This document shows positions 1-7,119 of a DNA stretch of 28,313 nt, in pieces; the stretch's first letter is position 1, and each line of letters starts with the position of its first letter. The stretch is from JBCAXA01 sp039183535 (lineage in GTDB: Bacteria; Pseudomonadota; Gammaproteobacteria; Steroidobacterales; Woeseiaceae). The notes under the pieces are model-generated. The model was not told where the DNA came from and did no database searches. It worked only from the letters and a program-made list of their open reading frames with translations. The DNA is taken from assembly GCA_039183535.1 (NCBI GenBank), contig JBCDBO010000040.1, positions 1 through 28,313 of the forward strand, written 5' to 3'. Position numbers and translations under genes: made by a program.

Positions 1-345
1 GTCGAAATGAGAGCGCTCGCGGTACGGGCTCGCGACGGCATGAACGCCGAGCGCATCGCCGGCGTCGAAACGCTCGGCCAACCAGGTAAACGCCGGGTGT
101 AGCGCGAACTGACCATCGATCCGTGTACCGCCGTCGCTCGCGCCTGGCGATGCGATCGCCAGCTCGCCGCGCACACTCGCGTAACGGCTGTCCGCGTACG
201 GCGCAAGCATCGATAGTCCGTCCATCGCTCCGCGCAGGATAACAACCAGCAAACGCTGGTCGGTATCGGCCGAGGCTAAACCAAGTCCTGGCAACAGGGC
301 CGTTCCGGCGATGCTCGCTTGAACGAGGCTGCGTCGAGTCAGCAT
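1..345 (-). CDS. DUF1501 family Tat-exported protein (N-terminal part, cut by window edge)
   Basis: The 115 visible codons start at an ATG (345-343) and continue off the left edge. The N-terminus has a twin-arginine signal (TRRSLVQ followed by a short hydrophobic stretch ending near LASA), so Tat export is expected. After cleavage comes LLVVILRGAMDGL and then APYAD, the usual opening of DUF1501 proteins, which belong to the alkaline-phosphatase/sulfatase-like superfamily and have no settled function. The start lies 3 bp after the stop of the upstream DUF1800 gene, so the two are co-transcribed and probably translationally coupled. The pairing with DUF1800 is the usual genomic arrangement of these families. 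The C-terminal half is outside the window, so completeness cannot be judged. Confidence 0.85.
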   Translation of the reverse strand, partial: MLTRRSLVQASIAGTALLPGLGLASADTDQRLLVVILRGAMDGLSMLAPYADSRYASVRGELAIASPGASDGGTRIDGQFALHPAFTWLAERFDAGDALGVHAVASPYRERSHFD

Positions 346-348
346 GAC

Positions 349-1767
349 TTATCTCCGTAAGAACTCAGGCGAGACAAACACGAGTGTTAAGCCTTGCTCG
401 CCACTGGCTGCACCGGCAATCGCTTTCGTCGTGGCGGCTGACAACGACGGCCCGATCACAGCGCGCGCTAAGGTCAGCGGCTTGGTTTGCCGGCCGGCCA
501 GCCCGCCGACCGCGCTCGCCCACTCGATGCGTTTGTAAAGACCATCGGCGCTGCCCCAGTGCGCCGCGGTATCGGGCCAGCCGGCGGGCGAGCCTGGTCG
601 GTACGGCGGTTGTCCGAGTTGCTCGAGCATCCCGAAGAGGCGCTTGGCGTTGTCGGGCTCGTGCTGTAACGCGCGAAATGTTGAGATGACGAAGTCATGC
701 GCCGACTTGTATTTCTGCGGCGCCGCTTGCCACGCGCTATCGTGATCAACCAGCGTACGCGCGACCGCGGCGAGATCGCCGGCTGTGTCGAGCCAGGTTT
801 TCGTTAGCGCATCGATCAACTCAGTCGGTGGCTCGTCGGCGACAAAATGCCGCGCCAGTTTGGTCGAGACATGCCGTGCTGTTGCGGGGTGTGTCGCGAG
901 ATCGCGCAAGACGCGGACGCCTTGTTCGACGCCGGTATCGGGATAGCGCTTGCCGACAACTGTCTTTGCGCCCGGTTCATGCGCGGCTCTGCGGAAATAG
1001 AACTCGCCGGGTCGTACGCTTGAATCGCGCCGTCTATCGTTGTCGGCGCCGATCGACCAGCCAGTAATTACATTGGCCAATGACGTCACATCCGCTTGCG
1101 TGTAACCACCGCTAACGCCAAGCGTATGCAACTCAAGAATTTCGCGAGCAAGATTCTCGTTAAGCCCGAGGTTTCGATCCGGACGGCGTTTGGCGGCGCG
1201 TCGGCCGATCGTTGAATTCGGGCCCAGTGAGCGTTGATTATCCAAGTAGGTCAGCATGGCCGGATGTTGTTCAACCGCGATCAACATATCGGCGAAGCGC
1301 CCGGTGACGTGCGCTCGTATCGCTTCGTTCTCGAACAGACCTGCTAACGCAGGTAGCGGTTGCTTGTCGGCCGATACCGCGAAGTGATTCGCGAAAAAGT
1401 GCACGAGTCGTTCGCGGAACGGATGTGTCGTTACGGCGGCTTCGTGATAGCGCGCGAGTACTTGCGCTGCGTACTGCTCACGGACCGTCTTGCCGTACTG
1501 CTTGCCCGGCTCTTTGCCCGCCTTACGCATCTCGTTACGCTGTTGACGCAACGCGACAATCTGGTTCAGCACGCTCGCGCTGCCACTGAGTTGCGATAAG
1601 CGCGACGACACGCGTGGCGCGCCTTCCAATTGCGATTTTAACCACCGGCGTGGGTCGTCGATATTGGCGATCTCGCCTGGGCGGGCACCCAGTCCAAATC
1701 GATTTGTCGCGATGGCAGCGTTTCGGCTCACATGCTTACTCCGGGCACGGTCGTTCCTAAGGGGCAA
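349..1767 (-). CDS. DUF1800 family protein
   Basis: A 472-residue protein. It opens with AIATNRFGLGARPGE near residues 18-32, the typical N-terminal motif of DUF1800 proteins. A central segment (NENLAREILELHTLGV, then GYTQADV and ITGW) and a later AHEPG...LRDLATHPATARHVSTKLARHFV region also match the family. The biochemical role of DUF1800 is unknown; members are nearly always encoded just ahead of a Tat-exported DUF1501 protein, as here (3 bp gap). Unlike the second copy at 10807-12507, I see no signal peptide or lipobox; the N-terminus is charged (RNDRARSKH). Either the true start differs or this copy is cytoplasmic or exported with a partner. The ATG at 1767 is the most upstream candidate. 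Confidence 0.85.
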   Translation of the reverse strand: MPLRNDRARSKHVSRNAAIATNRFGLGARPGEIANIDDPRRWLKSQLEGAPRVSSRLSQLSGSASVLNQIVALRQQRNEMRKAGKEPGKQYGKTVREQYAAQVLARYHEAAVTTHPFRERLVHFFANHFAVSADKQPLPALAGLFENEAIRAHVTGRFADMLIAVEQHPAMLTYLDNQRSLGPNSTIGRRAAKRRPDRNLGLNENLAREILELHTLGVSGGYTQADVTSLANVITGWSIGADNDRRRDSSVRPGEFYFRRAAHEPGAKTVVGKRYPDTGVEQGVRVLRDLATHPATARHVSTKLARHFVADEPPTELIDALTKTWLDTAGDLAAVARTLVDHDSAWQAAPQKYKSAHDFVISTFRALQHEPDNAKRLFGMLEQLGQPPYRPGSPAGWPDTAAHWGSADGLYKRIEWASAVGGLAGRQTKPLTLARAVIGPSLSAATTKAIAGAASGEQGLTLVFVSPEFLRR

Positions 1768-1871
1768 TAACGCATGGATCCGCTCGTCGTTGACAGTCTA
1801 TGCCCATTAGTGAGCGAACCAGCGGTGCGGTTTACTGCTGTATCGGCAACCAGATCGAGTAACCTTATTCT

Positions 1872-2261
1872 ATGTTGGCACGGATACACTGGCTTGTCGG
1901 CGTATTGGGTCTCGTCGCGTTCGTCGTGCAGGGTCAATACCTCGCCTATGTTGTCGGGCCGCTTGCTGACTACCCCGACGGGCCGCGGATGTTATTTCGC
2001 TCCAGCCATATCTACTTGATGTTTGCGAGCGTTCTAAATCTTGCCCTGGCGGGCACACACTTGCCCGCTGCCGGCTGGGCTCGGCGCTTGCATCAAATCG
2101 GTGCCGCGATTGTCATTGCTGCACCAGCGGTGTTTATCGCTGGGTTTATCGTTGAGCCGACCAGCGGTACGCTCGACCGACCGATCAGTCGGCTCGGCTT
2201 GTACCTCGTGTTCGGTGTCGGCGTTGTTTGGGCGGTCACGGCGGCGCGCCTTCGCCGCTAA
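1872..2261 (+). CDS. Small four-helix integral membrane protein, function unknown
   Basis: A 129-residue protein with four evident hydrophobic segments: about residues 5-30, 43-62, 72-92 and 106-125. The start at 1872 gives a short positively charged N-terminus (MLARIHW) before the first helix. I do not recognise a named family. It sits alone on the plus strand between two minus-strand genes and converges with the Frag1-like gene, with a 19 bp gap. Codon use and the clean helix pattern suggest a real gene rather than a shadow: no comparable minus-strand frame covers it. Function is open. Confidence 0.65.
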   Translation: MLARIHWLVGVLGLVAFVVQGQYLAYVVGPLADYPDGPRMLFRSSHIYLMFASVLNLALAGTHLPAAGWARRLHQIGAAIVIAAPAVFIAGFIVEPTSGTLDRPISRLGLYLVFGVGVVWAVTAARLRR

Positions 2262-2280
2262 GCAACCAGCAGTGTCGCCG

Positions 2281-2961
2281 CTACCGATGCATGGCAACAC
2301 GAATCCGTTGTGAGCGCAGCGGGCCGATCACCGGGGCGAAATTGACAAACATCAGTAGCCCGAACACCCATTCGATCCGATTCTCGGCTTGGTCCGGGTC
2401 GTCGAGTAGCGTTTTTAATACGACGTTCAGTACGCCGAGGCCTAGCATTACGACCGCCATGCGCAGCTGCCACGTGCCGGCGCGGTATGTCGTCGAATCT
2501 ACGCGCATCCGCAGCGCCGTCAGTACTTGCGCAACGACCGTAAACAGGAAGAAAAAATAGATGCCGAAGCGGCGCATGAACTCATAGGCATCGCCCCGGC
2601 TGCCGAGCAGGACGGCGTAAACTGCCATGGCGAAGGCCGACAACAGCGCAAGCGTCAAACAGAGTCTTGCGGCTTGCCATTTCGATCCGTCTGGTAAGCG
2701 CTCGAGCCATGCGACCACCAAGATCCAGTACAGTGCGAGCAACCCGGTGAACGGTAACAACACCCCTTTGAAAACGTAGCTCGCTGGCGCGTAACGGCCG
2801 GTCGCACTGATCGACGTGCAACCGTCGATGAACGGTACGCAGCGTGGGACCAAATCGAGTGCCATCGCGATCGTCGCCGACACCGTGACCGCGACGATCG
2901 GGATGACAGCCGTCGCGACGGCGAGCGGCCATACCGGCCAACTTGAGTGTCGGCCGGTCAC
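2281..2961 (-). CDS. Frag1/DRAM/Sfk1-family-like membrane protein
   Basis: A 226-residue protein with about six transmembrane segments (around residues 10-35, 64-85, 97-120, 130-150, 167-185 and 200-215). The loop after the first helix reads PFIDGCTSISATGRYAPASYVFKG. This resembles the conserved loop of the Frag1/DRAM/Sfk1 family (also the N-terminal part of Cwh43), where a P-x-IS-x-TG...P-x-S/A-x-VF pattern follows the first helix. Bacterial members are common in gammaproteobacteria and have no established function. The gene starts 15 bp after the stop of the DUF1838 gene on the same strand, so the two are probably co-transcribed. The family call rests on motif recognition, not an alignment. 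Confidence 0.65.
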   Translation of the reverse strand: MTGRHSSWPVWPLAVATAVIPIVAVTVSATIAMALDLVPRCVPFIDGCTSISATGRYAPASYVFKGVLLPFTGLLALYWILVVAWLERLPDGSKWQAARLCLTLALLSAFAMAVYAVLLGSRGDAYEFMRRFGIYFFFLFTVVAQVLTALRMRVDSTTYRAGTWQLRMAVVMLGLGVLNVVLKTLLDDPDQAENRIEWVFGLLMFVNFAPVIGPLRSQRIRVAMHR

Positions 2962-2976
2962 TGTGCCGTTACGCGC

Positions 2977-3870
2977 TTACTCGGCGTTGTTGCGGGCGTC
3001 GATGGTCTTTTTAAAGACGGTCCACGACGTTTCGTTCGGGCGCTTGTCATCGAGTGGCGGTGGCGTCTCATAACTGGGGTAACGATCGCGGAGTATGGTC
3101 CAAAGCGCGGCCGGGACCTCGTCTTTGTCGAAGGTACCGTAACCTGTCGCGTTGAATATCATGACGCCGGTCCGGTCACCCATCTCCATCCATGGCAACC
3201 ACTTCGAGACGCGAACCCAGCCGAGGTGTGAGCTGCTAATCGCTTTGCGGCGTGTCGAGAGCATCTCATCGGTTGGGTAAAAGCTGTCGAAGATCTCCAT
3301 CGCGTGGTAGGTCCCACCGACATAGGGCTGGTAATCGCCGGCCAACGGGTTGGTGTAGAACAGCGGTATCTCAGCGGCGTTCGAGACAACGTCGCCGTAG
3401 CGGCGCATCGTGAACGGGTCTGCCGCCGAGCCATCCTCGTTCTTCTCGTAGACATAGCCGCGCATATTGACCGGGTCGTTCGCGACGTGGATCACCGCAA
3501 CCTCTTTACCGGTCCACGGGTTGTTCCAGGTATCGATGACCTCGCCGGTAGTGGGGTCCATATACACCATGATCTCGCGCGACACGCTGCGAAAGCCCTT
3601 GCCACGAACCGGATCGTCGACGACATCGCATTGGCGAATGTTGGCGCCGAGCACAGTAAAAAGCAGCCGGTCGCGCTCACCGGCGACGCGCGAGTAGCCG
3701 CGACCTTCCCAGTAGAAGTAGCGGGTCCGCCCCTTTTCGGTCGTGCCACAGGTCGACTTTTGGCGCGCCTGCAGCGCCTGATAGCCATCGAGCGAGATCT
3801 CTTCAGCGCTTAGCGGCGTTGCTAGCAGCGCTGTCATTGCGCCGATCAGTGCCCATCGAATGGTTTGCAT
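2977..3870 (-). CDS. DUF1838 family exported protein
   Basis: A 297-residue protein with a cleavable signal peptide (MQTIRWALIGAMTALLATPLSAEE, cleavage expected after SA). The mature part carries segments typical of DUF1838: the YFYWEGRGYS stretch near residue 50, SREIMVYMDPTTGEVIDTW near 96-114, NPWTGKEV, VIHVANDPVNM, YQPYVGGTYHAMEIF, SKWLPWMEMGDR and the C-terminal DDKRPNETSWTVFKK. The function of DUF1838 is unknown; the abundance of Trp/Tyr and the export signal suggest a periplasmic protein. A run of G residues just ahead of the ATG at 3870 serves as ribosome binding site. A 20-bp palindrome lies 37-56 bp upstream of the start (3907-3926). The Frag1-like gene follows downstream. Confidence 0.8.
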   Translation of the reverse strand: MQTIRWALIGAMTALLATPLSAEEISLDGYQALQARQKSTCGTTEKGRTRYFYWEGRGYSRVAGERDRLLFTVLGANIRQCDVVDDPVRGKGFRSVSREIMVYMDPTTGEVIDTWNNPWTGKEVAVIHVANDPVNMRGYVYEKNEDGSAADPFTMRRYGDVVSNAAEIPLFYTNPLAGDYQPYVGGTYHAMEIFDSFYPTDEMLSTRRKAISSSHLGWVRVSKWLPWMEMGDRTGVMIFNATGYGTFDKDEVPAALWTILRDRYPSYETPPPLDDKRPNETSWTVFKKTIDARNNAE

Positions 3871-3906
3871 GACATCCCCCCGAGGCTCGATTGAGCCGGT
3901 ATCAGA

Positions 3907-3926
3907 ATGTCATAAGTCTATAACAT
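3907..3926. promoter_or_regulatory. Palindromic operator candidate upstream of the DUF1838 gene
   Basis: The interval reads as an interrupted perfect inverted repeat, ATGT-N-ATA-N4-TAT-N-ACAT. Fourteen of 20 positions are symmetric, in an A+T-rich patch of an otherwise G+C-rich intergenic region. It is 37 bp upstream of the start of the DUF1838 gene, where a promoter is expected. The layout suits a dimeric repressor of TetR type. It also recalls Zur/Fur-like boxes, but the central spacing does not match those. The regulator is not identified. Confidence 0.4.
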
Positions 3927-3960
3927 TAGAGTGCGCAGCAGGAAGCGCCTCGCGGGGTGG

Positions 3961-4200
3961 CTAGAATTCGTACCAGGCGGTTTGCCACCAGGTGATGAAC
4001 TCTTCGAGCGACACCTGGCCATCACTGTCGGTATCGACCATCGAGAACCCTTCTGCGGCTTGTTGCGTACTGACGTCGCCCGCGATCACTTTTAATAGAT
4101 CATGGAACTCGGTGAAGTCGATGAAGCCGTTTTGATCTTGATCGAAAAACGAGAAATTTTGTTTCGCGGCATCGAGGGCTTCGTCGGTCAAGGCATTCAT
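3961..4200 (-). CDS. Small EF-hand calcium-binding protein
   Basis: A 79-residue protein made almost entirely of two canonical EF-hands. Loop 1 is D20-x-D22-x-N24-G-x-I-D28-x-x-E31 and loop 2 is D56-x-D58-x-D60-G-x-V-S64-x-x-E67; both have the Glu at position 12 that coordinates calcium bidentately. There is no signal peptide or membrane helix, so a cytoplasmic calmodulin-like sensor or buffer is expected. The start is the ATG at 4200; the next in-frame start would remove part of the first helix. It ends 90 bp ahead of the DUF1838 gene on the same strand and follows the MAPEG gene, from which it is separated by a strong hairpin. Confidence 0.85.
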   Translation of the reverse strand: MNALTDEALDAAKQNFSFFDQDQNGFIDFTEFHDLLKVIAGDVSTQQAAEGFSMVDTDSDGQVSLEEFITWWQTAWYEF

Positions 4201-4248
4201 CGGTTACAGCTCCAGCGCTAGCATGCAGGAATTGTGACCGATGCGAGC

Positions 4249-4273
4249 AGCCGGCGCCATCCCGGCGCCGGCT
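4249..4273. terminator. Strong hairpin between MAPEG and EF-hand genes
   Basis: Arms AGCCGGCGCC (4249-4258) and GGCGCCGGCT (4264-4273) pair over 10 bp around a 5-nt loop. It follows the MAPEG stop (4284) on the minus strand, but no T-tract follows on that strand. It may work as a rho-independent-like stop or as an mRNA 3' stabiliser. Confidence 0.5.
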
Positions 4274-4283
4274 TTCGCGCCGT

Positions 4284-4694
4284 TTAAAGAGCCACGCGCA
4301 ATACCTCGACGCCGATCGCGGTGATCGTGACCCAGCCAGCGGTAAATACCAGCGGTCGCAGTGGCATCCGCGCGAGCCCGCTGATCATGCCGACCGCGTG
4401 CACGAGCCTCAGTGCCACAAAGCTGCTAGCGGCGAATCGCGTGACAGCCGTCGACACCGCCAGCTCGTTCGCAATTAAGACCACGATGGCGAATGGCAAC
4501 AATTGCTCGAGTAGATTTAGGTGTGCGCGGTAGGCGCGATGCACCCATGGCAGCATCGCAGCCGGCGAGGGCGGACGTTCGAAGCTGGTCGTTTTGCCCG
4601 CGAACTCGGTTGTGTTGACGCCAACGACAAACGGTATCCACAGCGTCGCGCCCAACAGACCCACCAGCAATAAGCTCAATAATTCCGTCGTCAT
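4284..4694 (-). CDS. MAPEG family membrane protein
   Basis: A 136-residue protein with four hydrophobic segments. The first helix is followed by a cytosolic loop, then the motif HRAYRAHLNLLEQLLPFAIVV (near residues 51-71). This matches the MAPEG signature (RA-x-x-AH-x-N-x-x-E), whose Arg, Asn and Glu contribute to the glutathione site in eukaryotic members. Bacterial MAPEG proteins are mostly uncharacterised and are often annotated as glutathione-transferase-like. The gene starts 5 bp after the end of the ArsR-SRPBCC regulator gene on the same strand, so it is likely co-transcribed with and controlled by that regulator. Confidence 0.85.
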   Translation of the reverse strand: MTTELLSLLLVGLLGATLWIPFVVGVNTTEFAGKTTSFERPPSPAAMLPWVHRAYRAHLNLLEQLLPFAIVVLIANELAVSTAVTRFAASSFVALRLVHAVGMISGLARMPLRPLVFTAGWVTITAIGVEVLRVAL

Positions 4695-4699
4695 AGCGA

Positions 4700-5464
4700 T
4701 TACCCAGCGTTGGCGAATGTAAGGGCTCGGCCGGTCTCAAGTAACGATTTTAGGCTCGCGACAATGCTCGACCAGCCGTCGTGGATGCCCGTGGCATCGG
4801 CCGGTAAGTCGAAATGCAGGATCGTCAGCTTGCAGACATCGCCAGTGACTTCGATTTCATAGACGCAGCGCGAGATATGCGGGTTATCGCCTTCCCAGCC
4901 GGGGATGAACGTCATTTCAAGCCGCTCGCCCGGGATGGCATCGAGAATTTCTCCCGACAACATGACCGAGCCGTCCGGACGGCGTTGCTCGTAACGCTCA
5001 CCTTTTTCCAGTTTGCCGTGAAAGGCCGCATTCTGGATGTTGTAGTGCGGGGTTATTTCGGCGCTGGTCAAGGCATCCCACAATTTCGCGGTCGTTGTGC
5101 GGATGTAGGTCTGCAAAACAAAGTCGGGTTTGTCGTTCGTTGTTGTCATCGTAGCGGTTCCTTCTAGACCGGCTTTCAGATCGAGCACGGCCCTTGCCAG
5201 GGGTTTTTGAATCAGCGGCTCAATCCAACGGTCGATAACCTGTTGCAGCGGTGCCGCGTTTAAGTAGTGGTATTTGAAGCGGCCCACCTTGCGACTGACC
5301 ACCAATCCAGCCGCCTCGAGCACCTTCAGATGTTTCATGACACCGAACCGGGTCATGCCGAGCACACGTTCGAGTTCGCTGAGCGATTGACCGTCTTGCT
5401 CACGCAGGCGGTCGAGCAGTGTGCGTCGGCTGTTGTCAGCCAGAGCTTTGAAAACGTCGTCCAC
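4700..5464 (-). CDS. ArsR-type HTH fused to SRPBCC (AHSA1-like) domain, transcriptional regulator
   Basis: From the GTG at 5464 the protein has 254 residues. The first 90 form an ArsR-type winged helix (VFKALADNSRRTLLDRL; recognition helix around LGMTRFGVMKHLKVLEAAGLV; wing SRKVGRFKYHYLN). The last 140 or so form an SRPBCC/AHSA1-like fold (FVLQTYIRTTTAKLWDALTS, then GERLEMTFIPGWEGD). SRPBCC domains bind hydrophobic ligands, so it is probably a one-component ligand-responsive repressor. The frame is open further upstream to a GTG at 5509, but that extension would translate a near-consensus promoter and an inverted repeat, and the shorter start begins exactly at the usual family N-terminus (VDDVFKALAD). 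The MAPEG gene follows 5 bp downstream. Confidence 0.8.
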   Translation of the reverse strand: MDDVFKALADNSRRTLLDRLREQDGQSLSELERVLGMTRFGVMKHLKVLEAAGLVVSRKVGRFKYHYLNAAPLQQVIDRWIEPLIQKPLARAVLDLKAGLEGTATMTTTNDKPDFVLQTYIRTTTAKLWDALTSAEITPHYNIQNAAFHGKLEKGERYEQRRPDGSVMLSGEILDAIPGERLEMTFIPGWEGDNPHISRCVYEIEVTGDVCKLTILHFDLPADATGIHDGWSSIVASLKSLLETGRALTFANAG

Positions 5465-5470
5465 AGCGAC

Positions 5471-5500
5471 ACTATAAGTGACAAAAAAGTCACGTGTCAA
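5471..5500 (-). promoter_or_regulatory. Sigma70 promoter with embedded inverted-repeat operator for the ArsR-SRPBCC gene
   Basis: On the minus strand a perfect -35 TTGACA (5500-5495) and a -10 TATAGT (5476-5471) are separated by 18 bp. The spacer holds a perfect inverted repeat GTGAC-N6-GTCAC (5478-5493), placed where a bound dimer would block RNA polymerase. The expected transcription start, 7 nt past the -10, coincides with the GTG at 5464, which predicts a leaderless mRNA and autorepression. Confidence 0.7.
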
Positions 5501-5517
5501 TATGGTCACCTATATAA

Positions 5518-5955
5518 TTAACGCAGGCCAGCCGCGTAGGTCTGGGTATCGAGTAATAGGTTCGTTTCAGTTCTCGCAACGCCGCGGAGCGCACGAATTT
5601 CCCCGACCAAACGGTGAAAATCGGTTAACGAATCGGCCGCGGCTTCGGCAATCAGGTCCCAGTGGCCGGCGGCGTGGTGCAGAGCCGTGATCGTCGGTAA
5701 CGCTTCGAGACGGCGCACGACGGCCGCTTCGGCGTGCGCGTCCGTTGCAATACTGACAAACGCACGCACGGCTGCCGGCGCGGCGCCTGAGCGGGTACGA
5801 ACAGTGTAGCCAACGATATCGCCGGATTTTTCGAGTCGTCGCATCCGATTTTGAACGGTGGCGCGGGATACGCCGAGCTGGCGCCCGAGTTCGACGTGAC
5901 TCAGCCGCGCGTTCGCGCGCAGTAACTCGATCAATTGGCGATCTGTGTCATCCAT
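5518..5955 (-). CDS. Lrp/AsnC family transcriptional regulator
   Basis: From the ATG at 5955 this is a 145-residue protein of normal Lrp/AsnC size. The N-terminal HTH is MDDTDRQLIELLRANARLSHVELGRQLGVSRATVQNRMRRLEKSGDIVGYTV, followed by a RAM/ligand-binding domain (AFVSIATDAHAEAAVVRRLEALP; HHAAGHWDLIAEA; VARTETNLLL). The frame stays open to an ATG at 6021, but those 22 extra residues translate the A+T-rich region with direct repeats, so the internal start is preferred. It is divergent from the ornithine cyclodeaminase and arginase genes. Lrp-type regulators commonly control neighbouring amino-acid catabolic genes, so it probably senses arginine, ornithine or a related amino acid. Confidence 0.88.
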   Translation of the reverse strand: MDDTDRQLIELLRANARLSHVELGRQLGVSRATVQNRMRRLEKSGDIVGYTVRTRSGAAPAAVRAFVSIATDAHAEAAVVRRLEALPTITALHHAAGHWDLIAEAAADSLTDFHRLVGEIRALRGVARTETNLLLDTQTYAAGLR

Positions 5956-5959
5956 ACTT

Positions 5960-5988
5960 AGCGAAATGCCAAATAAAAAGCGAAATGC
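5960..5988. promoter_or_regulatory. Direct repeats in the Lrp-ocd divergent regulatory region
   Basis: The 10-mer AGCGAAATGC occurs twice, at 5960-5969 and 5979-5988, 19 bp start to start, in an A+T-rich stretch between the Lrp-type gene and ornithine cyclodeaminase. Lrp-type octamers bind phased repeats, so these are good candidate sites for autoregulation and control of the catabolic operon. Neither promoter is clear enough to place. Confidence 0.5.
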
Positions 5989-6057
5989 ATAGTAAAACTG
6001 ACTATCTGTTAGCTCAACCATGGGCTACATTGCCTGGCGCACCCTGTGGAGCCTGTT

Positions 6058-7110
6058 ATGACTCGCTTTATCGACGTCCCAAGCCTGTCCCGTCTCGTTA
6101 ACACCGTCGGCGTTGTGCCGTTTATGGCTGGCCTCGCTGATGCCATCGACGAGGACTTCCGTCGTTGGAACGACTTCGAAAAATGTCCGCGAACGGCCAA
6201 TCACAGCGACGTCGGTGTCATTGAGTTGATGCCGGTGGCCGACGACGAGCGGTTCGGTTTTAAATACGTCAACGGGCATCCGCAGAACCCGGCCCAGGGC
6301 CTGTCGACGGTTATGGCGTTCGGTGCTTATGCAGAGGTCTCGACCGGCTACCCGTTGTTGTTGTCGGAGCTGACCGTGACCACCGCGTTTCGCACCGCGG
6401 CTATGTCGCTGGTCGCCGCGCGGGCTGTTGCCCGCGACGACGCACGCCGCATGGGCATGATCGGCTGCGGCGCCCAGAGTGAGTTCCAGGCGCTGGCGTT
6501 TCATCACCTGCTCGGTATCGAGGAACTTAGTATTTACGATATCGACGCTGCCGCGATGCAAAAACTGCAGCGACACCTGGCAGCGGCAGCGCCGGGCCTT
6601 AACGTCATCCCTGCCGCGACACCTGCGGCCTGCGCACTCGGCGCCGATATCGTGACGACGGTGACGGCCGACAAAACCTGGGCGACGATTTTGACCGCTG
6701 ACATGATCGAGCCTGGCATGCATATCAATGCCTTGGGTGGCGATTGCCCCGGTAAAACCGAGTTGGCGGCCGACGTTTTGCGGGCCGGCAAGATTTTCGT
6801 CGAGTACGAGCCGCAGACTCGCGTTGAGGGCGATATACAGCAATTGGATGATGACCATCCGGTAACGCCCATCTGGGAAGTGTTGGCCGGCAATACAGCA
6901 GGCCGCGAGAGCGCCGAACAGATCACTGTTTTCGATTCGGTGGGTTTCGCACTCGAAGACTTCTCGGCGTTGCGCTACATCTACGCGATGGACCGCGAAC
7001 ACAACATTGGCGAAACGATTGCGCTTGTACCCGAACTTGACGACCCGAAAGACTTGTTCGAGCTCGTGCTCGATAAGTCTGGCCAAGCATTTGGGCGCAA
7101 AGCCGCTTAA
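6058..7110 (+). CDS. ocd: Ornithine cyclodeaminase
   Basis: A 350-residue protein that converts L-ornithine to L-proline and ammonia with catalytic NAD+. Family landmarks: HSDVGVIELMP (49-59), the substrate-site FKYVNGHP with K69, LLLSELTVTTAFRTAA with R112, the dinucleotide-binding MIGCGAQSEFQ (134-144) and GGDCPGKTEL with D229, which by motif corresponds to the catalytic Asp228 of the Pseudomonas putida enzyme. The length is usual for the family. The ATG at 6058 has a GGAG ribosome binding site 6 nt upstream; an in-frame GTG at 6046 would overlap that site and is rejected. Arginase follows 9 bp downstream. The Lrp-type regulator is divergent. Together they form an arginine-to-proline route. 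Confidence 0.92.
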   Translation: MTRFIDVPSLSRLVNTVGVVPFMAGLADAIDEDFRRWNDFEKCPRTANHSDVGVIELMPVADDERFGFKYVNGHPQNPAQGLSTVMAFGAYAEVSTGYPLLLSELTVTTAFRTAAMSLVAARAVARDDARRMGMIGCGAQSEFQALAFHHLLGIEELSIYDIDAAAMQKLQRHLAAAAPGLNVIPAATPAACALGADIVTTVTADKTWATILTADMIEPGMHINALGGDCPGKTELAADVLRAGKIFVEYEPQTRVEGDIQQLDDDHPVTPIWEVLAGNTAGRESAEQITVFDSVGFALEDFSALRYIYAMDREHNIGETIALVPELDDPKDLFELVLDKSGQAFGRKAA

Positions 7111-7119
7111 GGTATCGCG

